Below are positions 19,876 to 28,729 of a stretch of 64,000 nucleotides of DNA, in pieces. The notes under the pieces were generated by a model. The model saw only the letters and a program-made list of their open reading frames with translations. It ran no database searches and was not told where the DNA came from. Both the position numbers and the translations under genes were made by a program. Where the stretch lies: the NCBI RefSeq assembly GCF_031453675.1, contig NZ_JAVIZX010000001.1, forward strand, positions 1,612,001-1,676,000, read 5' to 3'. Each line of letters starts with the position of its first letter. Position 1 is the stretch's first letter. This DNA is from Paracidovorax wautersii. GTDB lineage: Bacteria; Pseudomonadota; Gammaproteobacteria; Burkholderiales; Burkholderiaceae_C.

Positions 19876-20862
19876 ATGCCTCCTGTCCTGGAACGCCTGA
19901 CCGAACACGCGAAGCGCCTGGTCCAACCCGTGATGCCGCTGGTGCGCGCCGTCAACCTGTGGCTGGACGCGGACGGCCTGCGCATGAGCGCGGCCATGTC
20001 GTTCTACGGCATGCTGAGCCTGGCGCCGCTGCTGCTGCTGGTGGTGGGCGTGCTGGGCTGGTGGATCGACAAGTCCTATCTCGAATCGAACCTCATTTCC
20101 CAGGTGCAGGCCGTCGTGGGCGAACGCGGCGCCGACGCCGTGCGCCTCGCATTGGCCAGCGCGCAGGAGCCGTCGGAGGGGCGCATCGCCTCCATCGTCG
20201 GCTTCGTGCTGCTGCTGTCCGGCGCCACCGGCGTGTTCGTCGAGCTGCAGTCCGCCCTGGAGCGCCTGTGGTCGCGCGGCCAGCCGGCGCCCGAGAGCAA
20301 AGCCTGGTGGCGCATGGCCTCCCTGCGATTGCGCGGGCTGGCTTATGTGCTGGCCATCGGCTTCCTGCTGCTGGTGTCGCTGGTGGTCTCCACCGCCGTG
20401 AAGGTGGTGTCCACCTGGGCCAGCGCCAGCCTGCCTTCGGCCTCGGGGCCGCTGCTGCAGCTGCTCAACGAGATGGTGGCTTTCGGCATCGCCGTGGCCC
20501 TGTTCGTCGGGCTGATGCGCATCGGCAGCGGGCCGAAGCCGCCCATGCGCTGCCTGGTCTTCGGCGCTGTAGTGGGCGCCATCCTGTTCACCGTGGGCAA
20601 GCAGGCCCTGGCCTTCTACCTGTCCACCGCGGCCGTGGTTTCGGCCTATGGCGCAGCCGGCTCGCTGGTGGTGCTGCTGATGTGGATCTTCTTCTCGTCC
20701 GCCGTGCTCTTGTTCTCGGCCAGCTGCGCGCTGGCGCTGCAGGAGACGCGCGAGGAGTTCAGCCAGCGCCTGTCCGAACGGGAGCGCGAACGCGCCCGTG
20801 CCGCGAAGGCAGACGGCGGTGACAGCGCCGACGCCGGAACGGCCGCGCCCGCGCCCCGCTGA
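19876..20862 (+). CDS. YihY/BrkB family inner-membrane protein
   Basis: Integral membrane protein of 328 residues (the ATG at 19876 is preceded by a non-conserved open stretch). Family marks are ALRMSAAMSFYGMLSLAPLLLL-type helix 1, the FVELQSALERLW segment, FGAVVGAILFTVGKQALAFYL and YGAAGSLVVLLMWIFFSSAVLLFSA near the end. About six membrane helices are visible, with a charged C-terminal tail (ERERERARAAKADGG). YihY proteins were once misnamed ribonuclease BN, and their transport role is not settled. It is transcribed away from aroK. Confidence 0.88.
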   Translation: MPPVLERLTEHAKRLVQPVMPLVRAVNLWLDADGLRMSAAMSFYGMLSLAPLLLLVVGVLGWWIDKSYLESNLISQVQAVVGERGADAVRLALASAQEPSEGRIASIVGFVLLLSGATGVFVELQSALERLWSRGQPAPESKAWWRMASLRLRGLAYVLAIGFLLLVSLVVSTAVKVVSTWASASLPSASGPLLQLLNEMVAFGIAVALFVGLMRIGSGPKPPMRCLVFGAVVGAILFTVGKQALAFYLSTAAVVSAYGAAGSLVVLLMWIFFSSAVLLFSASCALALQETREEFSQRLSERERERARAAKADGGDSADAGTAAPAPR

Positions 20863-20874
20863 GGCACGGCACCC

Positions 20875-21774
20875 TCAGCGCGTGATCTGCAGCTGCGTGC
20901 CCAGGCCCAGCTGCTCGGCCAGGCGCAGGGCGTTGAGCGGCGCGTGGATCTTCATGGTGTTGTCGAAGAAGCAGAACACGTTGCGGGCGCTGCGTTGCGG
21001 CGCGGGCTTTTCCGAAAGCCGTCCGATGCCCGGCGCGTCGCCTCCCGCGGCCCAGGCACGGATGCGGTCAGCCCAGTGCGCGAGCTGCGCGTCGCTGTAG
21101 CCGCTGGCATAGAGCTGCTGGGCACCGTGCAGCCGCAGGTAGAGGAAGTCGGCCGTCACATCGCCCACCTCGGGCCAGCGCCCGCCGGTATCGGCCACCA
21201 CCAGGGCGACGCGGTGCCGGCGCAGGAGGTCTACGAACTCCGGGTGGCAATAGCTGTCATGCCGTACCTCCAGCGCATGCCGCAGGCGCCAGGCCGGCTG
21301 CGGCGGGGTGAGCAGTTCCTTGCCCCGCATGCGCGGCTCGCGCTCCTGCGCCAGCGCCGCAGCGGCTTCGGTGTCGTGGGGAAGCTGTGCCAGGAAGGTG
21401 TCGAGCAGCTCGGCATCGAAGGCCAGGCTGGGCGGCAGCTGCCACAGGACCGGCCCGAGCTTGGGGCCCAGCGCGAACAGGCCGGAGGCGAAGAAGTTGG
21501 CCACGGCTGCCCGGGCGTCGCGCAGCCGCAGGATGTGCGTGATGTAGCGCGGCGCCTTCACGGTGAAGACAAAGCCCTCGGGCGTGTCGGCGGCCCACTG
21601 GACATAGCTGTTCGGACGCTGCAGCGCATAGAAGGAGCCATTGAGCTCAATGGCGGGGAGCTGCCGCGAGGCGTATGCCAGTTCCTGCGCCTGGACCAGG
21701 CCCTTCGGGTAGAAGCCGCCGCGCCAGGGCGCATAGCGCCAGCCCGAGATGCCGATGCGGATTTGTGCCGTCAT
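20875..21774 (-). CDS. DUF72 (YecE-like) protein
   Basis: A 299-residue TIM-barrel-like DUF72 protein. Family marks are the opening IRIGISGWRYAPWRGGFYP, the LNGSFYALQ block, FTVKAPRYITH, an EVRHDSY strand and the late FCFFDNTMKIHAPLNA motif. The biochemical role of DUF72 is not established to my knowledge. The ATG at 21774 places the first strand right at the N-terminus. It converges on the YihY gene, with 12 bp between the stops. Confidence 0.9.
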   Translation of the reverse strand: MTAQIRIGISGWRYAPWRGGFYPKGLVQAQELAYASRQLPAIELNGSFYALQRPNSYVQWAADTPEGFVFTVKAPRYITHILRLRDARAAVANFFASGLFALGPKLGPVLWQLPPSLAFDAELLDTFLAQLPHDTEAAAALAQEREPRMRGKELLTPPQPAWRLRHALEVRHDSYCHPEFVDLLRRHRVALVVADTGGRWPEVGDVTADFLYLRLHGAQQLYASGYSDAQLAHWADRIRAWAAGGDAPGIGRLSEKPAPQRSARNVFCFFDNTMKIHAPLNALRLAEQLGLGTQLQITR

Positions 21775-21976
21775 GCAGGCAGTGTGTGCGTCGCAACGGC
21801 CTGCCCTGTCCGCACGCGGCGCGCCCCGGTGTAGGCCGTCTGCCACAGGGAGGGCGGCCCCTCTTCGATCGCCTCAAGGGGCGTCAACAGGTGCTTACCA
21901 GCTTTACAGAGCCTTAGGAGATGTTCGACCCCTGCGCTTGTAACCTGCCGGCCAGAACTCTAAAAAGGAATTCATC

Positions 21977-22720
21977 ATGAGTCTGATCGTTCGTTCCAAT
22001 TCCGTGGCGGGCACCTCTTCGGCGATGCCGGCCGGCGCCTCCACCAAGTGGCTCTGGGCCGCCGTAGGCGCCCTGGGTGTGAGCGTGCTGGCGCTCGGCG
22101 CCACCCTCGTCATGCAGAACCGTGGCAACGGCCCCACTGCGGCCGATGCGGCGGCTGCGCCCACCGCGCAGCAGCTCGCGGCAGCGCCGCAGGGGCAGGC
22201 GCAGAGCCTGGCACCGGCCGCGGCGGTCACGCCGCGCAACCCGGCACCGTCGCGGGCGCCCAGCCAGGCCTCGTATGGCGAGCCCGTGGCGCCTTACGGC
22301 CAGTCGCAGCAGGTCGTTTCGCAGGCCCCGGTCTGCTCCACCTGCGGGCGTGTCGAATCGGTCCAGGCCGTGCAGCAGGCCGCCCCCGCCACGGGCGTGG
22401 GCGCCGTGGCTGGCGGCGTGATCGGCGGCCTGCTGGGCAACCAGGTGGGCAAGGGCTCCGGCCGCACGGTCGCCACGGTGGCCGGCGCCGTGGGCGGGGG
22501 CTACCTGGGCCACACCGTGGAGCAGCGCACCCGCACCAACACGGTCTACCAGATGCGCGTGCGCATGGATGACGGCTCGGTGCGCACGTTCACGCGGGCC
22601 CAGCCGGTGGCCGAAGGCACGCCGATGCGCGTGGAGGGCCGCAACTTCCGCGTGGACACCGGCGGTGGTGCCCGCAGCAATGCACCCCAGCCGGTGCGCG
22701 TGGCCGATACGGGCTACTGA
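21977..22720 (+). CDS. Glycine-zipper 2TM domain protein, membrane-anchored
   Basis: Protein of 247 residues. One membrane anchor lies near residues 25-46 (WLWAAVGALGVSVLALGATL). An alanine/proline/glutamine-rich linker follows, then a short CSTCG motif, and a glycine-zipper domain (TGVGAVAGGVIGGLLGNQVG, VAGAVGGGYLGH) with alternating small residues. The C-terminus forms the beta-rich segment seen in related envelope proteins (YQMRVRMDDGSVRTFT). Related SlyB/Rick_17kDa-like proteins sit in the outer membrane; this one has an N-terminal anchor instead of a lipobox. A strong AAGGA ribosome site precedes the ATG and a perfect terminator follows. Confidence 0.85.
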   Translation: MSLIVRSNSVAGTSSAMPAGASTKWLWAAVGALGVSVLALGATLVMQNRGNGPTAADAAAAPTAQQLAAAPQGQAQSLAPAAAVTPRNPAPSRAPSQASYGEPVAPYGQSQQVVSQAPVCSTCGRVESVQAVQQAAPATGVGAVAGGVIGGLLGNQVGKGSGRTVATVAGAVGGGYLGHTVEQRTRTNTVYQMRVRMDDGSVRTFTRAQPVAEGTPMRVEGRNFRVDTGGGARSNAPQPVRVADTGY

Positions 22721-22766
22721 CCGCCGCCTGCAGCGCGGGGCTCTGCAGCCGTCACCTTGAAAGAAA

Positions 22767-22804
22767 AAAAAGGGGTGGAGCCTTCGAAGGCTCCACCCCT
22801 TTTT
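22767..22804. terminator. Bidirectional intrinsic terminator
   Basis: A perfect palindrome: A5-GGGGTGGAGCCTT, a CG centre, then AAGGCTCCACCCC-T5. It is flanked by an A-run on the left and a T-run on the right, so it can stop transcription from the glycine-zipper gene on the plus strand and from fpr on the minus strand. Confidence 0.95.
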
Positions 22805-22848
22805 CGTGGGCGTGCGCAGGGCGCATGCCCACGCCACCTGCGCTGCGT

Positions 22849-23622
22849 TTACTTCTCGACGAAGGCGCGTTCCACGACGAAGTCGCCGGGCGTGCTGGTG
22901 TTGCCTTCGTTGAAGCCGCGCTTCTCCAGCATCTCCTTCAGGTCGGCCAGCATGGCGGGGCTGCCGCAGAGCATCACGCGGTCGTTGGCCGGGTCCAGCG
23001 GGGGCAGGCCGATGTTGGCGGGGAAGGTGCCGTTCTCGACCAGGTCGGTGATGCGGCCCTGGTTGCGGAAGGGCTCGCGCGTCACCGTGGGGTAGTAGAT
23101 CAGCTTGTCCTTGACGATGTCGCCCAGGAATTCATGGCCGGGCAGTTCCTTTTCGAACAGCTCCTGGTAGGCCAGTTCTTCCACCTGGCGCACGCCGTGC
23201 ACCACCACCACCTTGTCGAAGCGCTCGTACGTTTCGGGGTCGCGCGCCACGGCCAGCCAGGGGGCCAGGCCGGTGCCGGTGCCGATCAGGTACAGGTTCT
23301 TGCCGGGAAGCAGGTAGTCGATCAGCAGCGTGCCGGTGGGCTTCTTGCCGACGATGATGGTGTCGCCGACCTGGATGTTCTGCAGCTTGGACGTCAGCGG
23401 GCCGTCGGGCACCTTGATCGACAGGAACTCCAGGTGCTCTTCGTAGTTGGGGCTGGCGATGGAGTACGCGCGCAGCAGGGGCTTGCCGTTCACCTTCAGG
23501 CCGATCATCGTGAAGTGGCCGTTGGAGAAGCGCAGGGCCGGGTCCCGCGTGGTGGTGAAGGAGAAAAGCCGGTCGGTCCAGTGGTGAACGGTCAGGACGC
23601 GTTCTTCGAGAAAAGCGCTCAT
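22849..23622 (-). CDS. fpr: Ferredoxin/flavodoxin--NADP reductase
   Basis: Cytoplasmic FAD enzyme moving electrons between NADPH and ferredoxin or flavodoxin. It has 257 residues, as in other bacterial Fpr proteins. The FAD-binding RAYSIAS motif is at about 51-57, LSIKVPDGPLTSKLQN follows, and the NADP domain has GTGTGLAPWLAV and the late MLCGSPAMLADL. The C-terminus (FVVERAFVEK) is typical of the proteobacterial subfamily, which supports oxidative-stress and iron-sulfur functions. The 300 bp upstream (23623-23922), shared divergently with the binding-protein gene, shows no site I can name. Confidence 0.95.
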   Translation of the reverse strand: MSAFLEERVLTVHHWTDRLFSFTTTRDPALRFSNGHFTMIGLKVNGKPLLRAYSIASPNYEEHLEFLSIKVPDGPLTSKLQNIQVGDTIIVGKKPTGTLLIDYLLPGKNLYLIGTGTGLAPWLAVARDPETYERFDKVVVVHGVRQVEELAYQELFEKELPGHEFLGDIVKDKLIYYPTVTREPFRNQGRITDLVENGTFPANIGLPPLDPANDRVMLCGSPAMLADLKEMLEKRGFNEGNTSTPGDFVVERAFVEK

Positions 23623-23922
23623 GGATGGGTGCCAGAAGAGAAGATGAACAAACGGAGGAAGCCGTCAGGGGCAGGGCCGGTGGCGCCAGTGTCGCGGCAT
23701 TGATATGCGCCACGGGAATAAGCTGGCAATCGCAGCCTGCGAGCGCAGTGGCTGCCGGCTGCCGTCCAGGTCCGTGGCGCGTCGTCGACGACACCGGTTC
23801 CCGCGCCGAGAGCGGGTGCTGGCTGCCCCCTGCCATGCGGGCAAACCCTGCGATTGTCGGGCAAACTGGCGGCGAAGGTACATTTCATCGCCGCAGATGC
23901 TTATGCGCGAGGACAAGAAACC

Positions 23923-25116
23923 ATGCAATTGACCGCCCGACTCACCGTTGCCGCCCTGGCCCTGACCGCCGGATGGAGCCATGCCCAGGCCGTCTTCAAG
24001 ATCGGCGAGATCAACAGCTACAAGGCGCAGCCCGCCTTCCTGGAGCCCTACAAGAAGGGCATGGAGCTGGCCGTGGAGCAGGTCAACGCGGCGGGCGGCG
24101 TGGCCGGCAGGAAGCTGCAACTGGTCACGCGCGACGACAACGGCAACCCCGGCGACGCGGTGCGCGCCGCCGAGGAACTGCTGGCGCGCGAGAAGATCGA
24201 CGTGCTCACCGGCAGCTTCCTGTCGCACGTGGGCCTGGCGCTGACCGACTTCGCCAAGCAGAAGAAAGTGTTCTTCCTGGCCGCCGAGCCGCTCACCGAC
24301 AAGATCGTGTGGGAAAACGGCAACCGCTACACCTTCCGCCTGCGCCCCTCCACCTACATGCAGGTGGCCATGCTGGTGCCCGAGGCCGCGGCGATGAAGA
24401 AGAAGCGTTGGGCCATCGTCTACCCCAACTACGAATACGGCCAGTCCGCCGTGGCGACCTTCAAGACGCTGCTGAAGGCCGCGCAGCCGGACGTGGAGTT
24501 CGTCGCCGAGCAGGCCACGCCCCTGGGCAAGGTGGACGCGGGCAGCGTGGTGCAGGCGCTGCAGGACGCCAAGCCGGAGGGCATCTTCAACGTGCTGTTC
24601 GCGGCCGACCTCGCCAAGTTCGTGCGCGAGGGCAACACGCGCGGCCTGTTCCAGGGCAAGGGCGTCGTGAGCCTGCTGTCGGGCGAGCCCGAGTACCTGG
24701 ACACCCTCAAGGGCGAGACGCCGGACGGCTGGGTCGTCACCGGCTATCCCTGGTACGCCATCCAGACGCCCGAGCACCAGGCTTTCCTCGACGCCTACCG
24801 CAAGCGCTTCAACGACTACCCCCGCGCCGGCTCGGTGGTGGGCTACAACGCCATGCTGTCGGTGGCCGCGGGCCTGAAGAAAGCCGGCTCGGCCGACACC
24901 GAGAAGCTCATCGCCGCCTTCCGCGGCCTGCAGGTGGCAACGCCCTTCGGCCCCATCACCTACCGCGCGCAGGACCACCAGTCCACCATGGGCGCCTATG
25001 TAGGCCGCACGAAGAATGACGGCGGCAAGGGCGTGATGGTGGACTTCAAGTACCAGGACGGTGCCAGGTTCCAGCCGACCGACGCGCAGGTGAAGGCGCT
25101 GCGCAAAGACTCCTGA
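23923..25116 (+). CDS. Branched-chain-amino-acid-type ABC transporter substrate-binding protein
   Basis: Periplasmic type I binding protein (LivK-like, PF13458) of 397 residues. The signal peptide (MQLTARLTVAALALTAGWSH) is cleaved near HAQA. Family blocks are GMELAVEQVNAAGGVAGRKL, DAVRAAEELLAREKIDVLTG, a YPNYEYGQSAVATFK motif, and the hinge region GYNAMLSVAAGLKKAG. The ATG at 23923 follows a GAGGA ribosome site. It is the first gene of a four-gene transporter; permeases and ATPases follow after 116 bp. Members take up branched-chain amino acids, amides, urea or aromatic compounds; the ligand here is not determinable. Confidence 0.92.
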   Translation: MQLTARLTVAALALTAGWSHAQAVFKIGEINSYKAQPAFLEPYKKGMELAVEQVNAAGGVAGRKLQLVTRDDNGNPGDAVRAAEELLAREKIDVLTGSFLSHVGLALTDFAKQKKVFFLAAEPLTDKIVWENGNRYTFRLRPSTYMQVAMLVPEAAAMKKKRWAIVYPNYEYGQSAVATFKTLLKAAQPDVEFVAEQATPLGKVDAGSVVQALQDAKPEGIFNVLFAADLAKFVREGNTRGLFQGKGVVSLLSGEPEYLDTLKGETPDGWVVTGYPWYAIQTPEHQAFLDAYRKRFNDYPRAGSVVGYNAMLSVAAGLKKAGSADTEKLIAAFRGLQVATPFGPITYRAQDHQSTMGAYVGRTKNDGGKGVMVDFKYQDGARFQPTDAQVKALRKDS

Positions 25117-25232
25117 CCTTGTCGTGCAACCCGCCCGGACCGCCCCGCAGCGGCGGCTGGTTGGACCTTCGCGGCCCTGCGGATACCGGCCCGCTGTGCG
25201 GCGCCGCGACCGCTGTGTGAAAGACTGACCCG

Positions 25233-27143
25233 ATGGATTTCTCCGGCCTGCTGCTGCAGCTGCTGAACGGACTGGCCGGCGCCTCCACGCTGTTCCTGGT
25301 GGCTGTGGGGCTGTCGCTGATCTTCGGCGTGATGCGCATCGTCAACTTCGCGCACGGCTCGTTCTACATGCTCGGCATCTATGCGGCCTATGCGCTGGTC
25401 GAGGGCCTGGGCGGGGTGCTGGGGTTCTGGCCCGCGCTGCTGCTCGCACCGCTGGGGGTGGCCTCGCTGGGCGCGCTGGTGGAGGTGGCGCTGCTGCGCC
25501 GCATCTACCGCGCCCCCGAGCTGTTCCAGCTGCTGGCCACCTTCGCCCTGGTGCTGGTCATCAAGGACGCCGCGCTGTGGCTCTGGGGACCGGAGGAGCT
25601 GTTCGGCCCGCGCGCGCCGGGGCTGGAGGGTGCCGTGGAACTGCTGGGGCGGCGCTTCCCGGCCTACGACCTGTTCCTGATCGCCGTCGGCCCCGTGGTG
25701 CTGGCCCTGCTGTGGCTGCTGCTGCACCGCACGCGCTGGGGCACGCTGGTGCGCGCCGCCACACAGGACCGCGAGATGGTCGGCGCCCTGGGCGTGAACC
25801 AGGCCTGGCTGTTCACGGCGGTGTTCGCGCTGGGCGCGCTGCTGGCCGGCCTGGGCGGCGCCTTGCAGCTGCCGCGCGAGCCCGCCAGCTTGGAGCTGGA
25901 CCTGAACACCATCGGCGCGGCCTTCGTCGTCGTCGTCGTGGGGGGCATGGGGTCGATCCCGGGGGCCTTCGTGGCGGCGCTGCTGATCGCCGAGCTGAAG
26001 GCCGTGTGCATCTGGCTGGGCGTGGTGGAGGTGGCGGGCTTCAGCATCGCGTTCCCGCGCCTCACGCTGGTGGTGGAGTTCCTGGTGATGGCGGCCGTGC
26101 TGGTCTGGCGGCCGTGGGGCCTGCTCGGGCGGCCGCAGGCGCCGGTGCGCGTGGCCACCGAGGCCGAGGCGCCGCTGCAGCCCTCGGGCCGCTGGGCACG
26201 CGGCGCCTGGGTGGCCGGCGTGGTCGTTCTGGCGCTGCTGCCCGTGGCGGCCGGCGCCTGGCCGTATGCCACGGTGCTGGTGCAGGACCTGCTGGTGGCC
26301 GCGCTGTTCGCCGCCAGCCTGCACGCCATCATGGGCCCGGGCGGCATGCACTCGTTCGGCCATGCGGCGTACTTCGGCGTGGGCGCGTATGCCGCGGCGC
26401 TGCTGGTGCGTGCGGCGGGCTGGCCGGTGGAGGTTGCGCTGCTGCTGGCGCCGCTGGTGGCGGGGGCGTTCGCGGTGCTCTACGGCTGGTTCTGCGTGCG
26501 GCTGTCGGGCGTGTACCTGGCCATGCTCACGCTGGCCTTCGCGCAGATCACCTGGGCCATCGCCTTCCAGTGGGATGCGTTCACGGGCGGCAGCAACGGC
26601 ATCACCGGCGTGTGGCCGCAGGGCTGGCTGGCCGAGGGGCCGGCGTTCTACCTGCTCACGCTGGCGTGGGTGGCGGGGGGTGTGTTCGTGCTGCGGCGCC
26701 TGCTGCATGCGCCCTTCGGCATGGCGCTGCGCGCGGCGCGCGACTCGGCACTGCGGGCCGATGCCCTCGGCATCGACGTGCACCGGCTGCGCTGGGCGGC
26801 CTTCGTGGTGGCCGGGCTCTTCGCCGGGCTGGCGGGCGCGCTGTATGCGCTCTCCAAGGGCGGCGTGTCGCCCGAGGCGCTGTCCGTCGGCCGCTCGGTG
26901 GACGGCCTGGTGATGGTGCTCCTGGGCGGCGTGCAAGCGCTCTCCGGTCCGCTGGTGGGCGCGGCCACCTTCACCTGGCTGCACGACACCATCGCCCGCC
27001 ACACCGACTACTGGCGCGCGCTGCTGGGCGCCACCATCCTGCTGCTGGTGCTGCTGTTTCCACAGGGAATTTCGGGGTTTGCGCAGATGGTGAAAGCGCA
27101 TCTAGCTATCAAAAAAGTAGTAAAGCCGGAGGGCTCGCCATGA
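25233..27143 (+). CDS. Fused LivH-LivM branched-chain-type ABC permease
   Basis: A 636-residue fusion of two permeases that are usually separate. Residues about 1-295 are LivH-like (IVNFAHGSFYMLGIY; VVVVVGGMGSIPGAF). Residues about 325-620 are LivM-like (MGPGGMHSFGHAAYFGVGAY; GGVQALSGPLVGA). Sixteen or so membrane helices are predicted by eye, and the linker (RVATEAEAPLQPSGRW) is hydrophilic. A covalent pair would fix the heterodimer stoichiometry. The final codons (HLAIKKVVKPEGSP) overlap a copy of the dispersed repeat. The stop overlaps the livG start as ATGA. Confidence 0.92.
   Translation: MDFSGLLLQLLNGLAGASTLFLVAVGLSLIFGVMRIVNFAHGSFYMLGIYAAYALVEGLGGVLGFWPALLLAPLGVASLGALVEVALLRRIYRAPELFQLLATFALVLVIKDAALWLWGPEELFGPRAPGLEGAVELLGRRFPAYDLFLIAVGPVVLALLWLLLHRTRWGTLVRAATQDREMVGALGVNQAWLFTAVFALGALLAGLGGALQLPREPASLELDLNTIGAAFVVVVVGGMGSIPGAFVAALLIAELKAVCIWLGVVEVAGFSIAFPRLTLVVEFLVMAAVLVWRPWGLLGRPQAPVRVATEAEAPLQPSGRWARGAWVAGVVVLALLPVAAGAWPYATVLVQDLLVAALFAASLHAIMGPGGMHSFGHAAYFGVGAYAAALLVRAAGWPVEVALLLAPLVAGAFAVLYGWFCVRLSGVYLAMLTLAFAQITWAIAFQWDAFTGGSNGITGVWPQGWLAEGPAFYLLTLAWVAGGVFVLRRLLHAPFGMALRAARDSALRADALGIDVHRLRWAAFVVAGLFAGLAGALYALSKGGVSPEALSVGRSVDGLVMVLLGGVQALSGPLVGAATFTWLHDTIARHTDYWRALLGATILLLVLLFPQGISGFAQMVKAHLAIKKVVKPEGSP
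27094..27125 (-). repeat. Half copy of the dispersed hairpin repeat inside the LivHM 3' end
   Basis: Read on the minus strand this contains CTACTTTTTTGATAGCTAGATGCGCTT, the left half of the repeat family. On the plus strand it encodes the LivHM C-terminus HLAIKKVVK. It suggests that a repeat insertion supplied, or replaced, the end of the gene. Confidence 0.6.
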
Positions 27144-27922
27144 GCCTGCTGCAGGTCTCCGGCCTGTCCAAGGCCTTCGGCGGCGTGCGCGCGGTGGACG
27201 GCGTGGGCTTCAGCCTGGCGCCCGGCGAGCTGCTGGCGCTCATCGGCCCCAACGGCGCCGGCAAGTCCACCACCTTCAACATGGTGGGCGGGCAGCTCGC
27301 GCCGGACGCGGGCCGCATCCAGCTCGACGGGCAGGACATCGCCGGCCTGCCGCCGCGCGCTATCTGGCGGCGCGGCGTGGGTCGCACCTTCCAGATCGCC
27401 GAGACCTTCGCCTCGCTCACCGTGCTGCAGAACGTGCAGATGGCGCTGCAGTCGGCCGACCGCCGGGTATTCAGCTTCTGGCGCCCGGCCCACGCCCACC
27501 GCGTGGACGACGCGCTGGCGCTGCTGGAGCGGGTGGGCATGCGCGCGCAGGCGGCGCGGCCCTGCAGCGCGCTGGCCTACGGCGACGTCAAGCGCGTGGA
27601 ACTGGCCATGGCGCTGGCGCACGCGCCGCGCCTGCTGCTGATGGACGAGCCCACCGCCGGCATGGCGCCCGCCGAGCGCCTGGCGCTGATGGCGCTCACG
27701 CGCGAGCTGGCGCAGGAGCGCCGCATGGGCGTGCTGTTCACCGAGCACAGCATGGATGTGGTCTTCCAGCATGCCGACCGCGTGCTGGTGCTGGTGCGCG
27801 GCCGCATCCTGGCCGAAGGCCCGCCCGCCGCCATCCAGGGCGACCCGCAGGTGCAGGCCGCCTACTTGGGCACCGGCCGCATCGGCGAACGCAAGCCCGT
27901 CGCGCAAGGAGCCATGCCATGA
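27140..27922 (+). CDS. livG: Branched-chain-type ABC transporter ATPase LivG
   Basis: ATPase of 260 residues. It has Walker A GPNGAGKST (near 35-43), the LivG-typical RTFQIAETFASLTVLQN, Walker B LLLMDEPTAGMAP and the H-loop in FTEHSMDVV. The signature region reads ALAYGDVKRVELAMALA rather than LSYGQQRRLEIARAL, a noticeable departure at the glutamine positions. It starts within the LivHM stop and overlaps livF by 4 bp, so the three are probably translated together. Confidence 0.93.
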   Translation: MSLLQVSGLSKAFGGVRAVDGVGFSLAPGELLALIGPNGAGKSTTFNMVGGQLAPDAGRIQLDGQDIAGLPPRAIWRRGVGRTFQIAETFASLTVLQNVQMALQSADRRVFSFWRPAHAHRVDDALALLERVGMRAQAARPCSALAYGDVKRVELAMALAHAPRLLLMDEPTAGMAPAERLALMALTRELAQERRMGVLFTEHSMDVVFQHADRVLVLVRGRILAEGPPAAIQGDPQVQAAYLGTGRIGERKPVAQGAMP

Positions 27923-28671
27923 GTGTTGCCACCCCCGCGAACGGCGATGCGCCGCTGCTGCAGGTCGAAGGCCTGAACGCCTGGTACGGCGCGGCGCAGA
28001 TCCTGTTCGGCGTCAGCCTGGAGGTAGGGCGCGGCGAGGTCGTGGCACTGATGGGCCGCAACGGCGCAGGCAAGTCCACCACCTTGAAAGGCATCGCGGC
28101 GCTGCTGCAGCGCCGCGAGGGCGCCGTGCGCTTCATGGGCCGCGGTGTGTCCCGCCTGGCGCCCCACCAGATCGCGCGCCTCGGTCTGGGCTACGTGCCG
28201 GAAGAGCGCCGCATCTTCACCGACCTGACCGTGCTGGAGAACCTGGAGGTGGGCCGCCAGCCCGCGCGCCGCTGGCCCGACGGCAGCGCCGCGCCGGTCT
28301 GGACGCCCGAGCGGCTCTTCGCCCTGTTTCCCAACCTGGGCGAGATGCCCCGCCGCCCCGGCGGGCGCATGAGCGGCGGCGAGCAGCAGATGCTCACCGT
28401 GGCCCGCACGCTGATGGGCCAGCCGCTGGCGGTGCTGCTGGACGAGCCTTCCGAGGGCGTGGCGCCGATCATCGTGGAGCAGATGGCGCAGACCATCCTG
28501 CAGCTGAAGAGCCAGGGCATTGGCATCCTGCTGTGCGAACAGAACCTGGCCCTGGCCGAGGCGGTGGCCGACCGCGCCTACGTGCTGGAAAAAGGCCAGA
28601 TCGTGCACGCCGCGTCCATGGCCGACCTGGCGGCCGATGCCGTGGCGCGGCGCCTGTACCTGGGCGTGTGA
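27919..28671 (+). CDS. livF: Branched-chain-type ABC transporter ATPase LivF
   Basis: ATPase of 250 residues. Marks are the LivF opening (LNAWYGAAQILFGVSLEV), Walker A GRNGAGKST, the YVPEERRIFTDLTVLENL segment typical of LivF, the signature MSGGEQQMLTVARTL and Walker B VLLDEPSEGVAP. It overlaps livG as ATGA. It closes the transporter operon; the next gene converges from the minus strand after 58 bp. Confidence 0.94.
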   Translation: MSVATPANGDAPLLQVEGLNAWYGAAQILFGVSLEVGRGEVVALMGRNGAGKSTTLKGIAALLQRREGAVRFMGRGVSRLAPHQIARLGLGYVPEERRIFTDLTVLENLEVGRQPARRWPDGSAAPVWTPERLFALFPNLGEMPRRPGGRMSGGEQQMLTVARTLMGQPLAVLLDEPSEGVAPIIVEQMAQTILQLKSQGIGILLCEQNLALAEAVADRAYVLEKGQIVHAASMADLAADAVARRLYLGV

Positions 28672-28729
28672 GCGCCGCGGCGCGGGCCATCGGGCGAGGC
28701 GCCGCGCCGCTGGCTCACGTCCCTTCACT

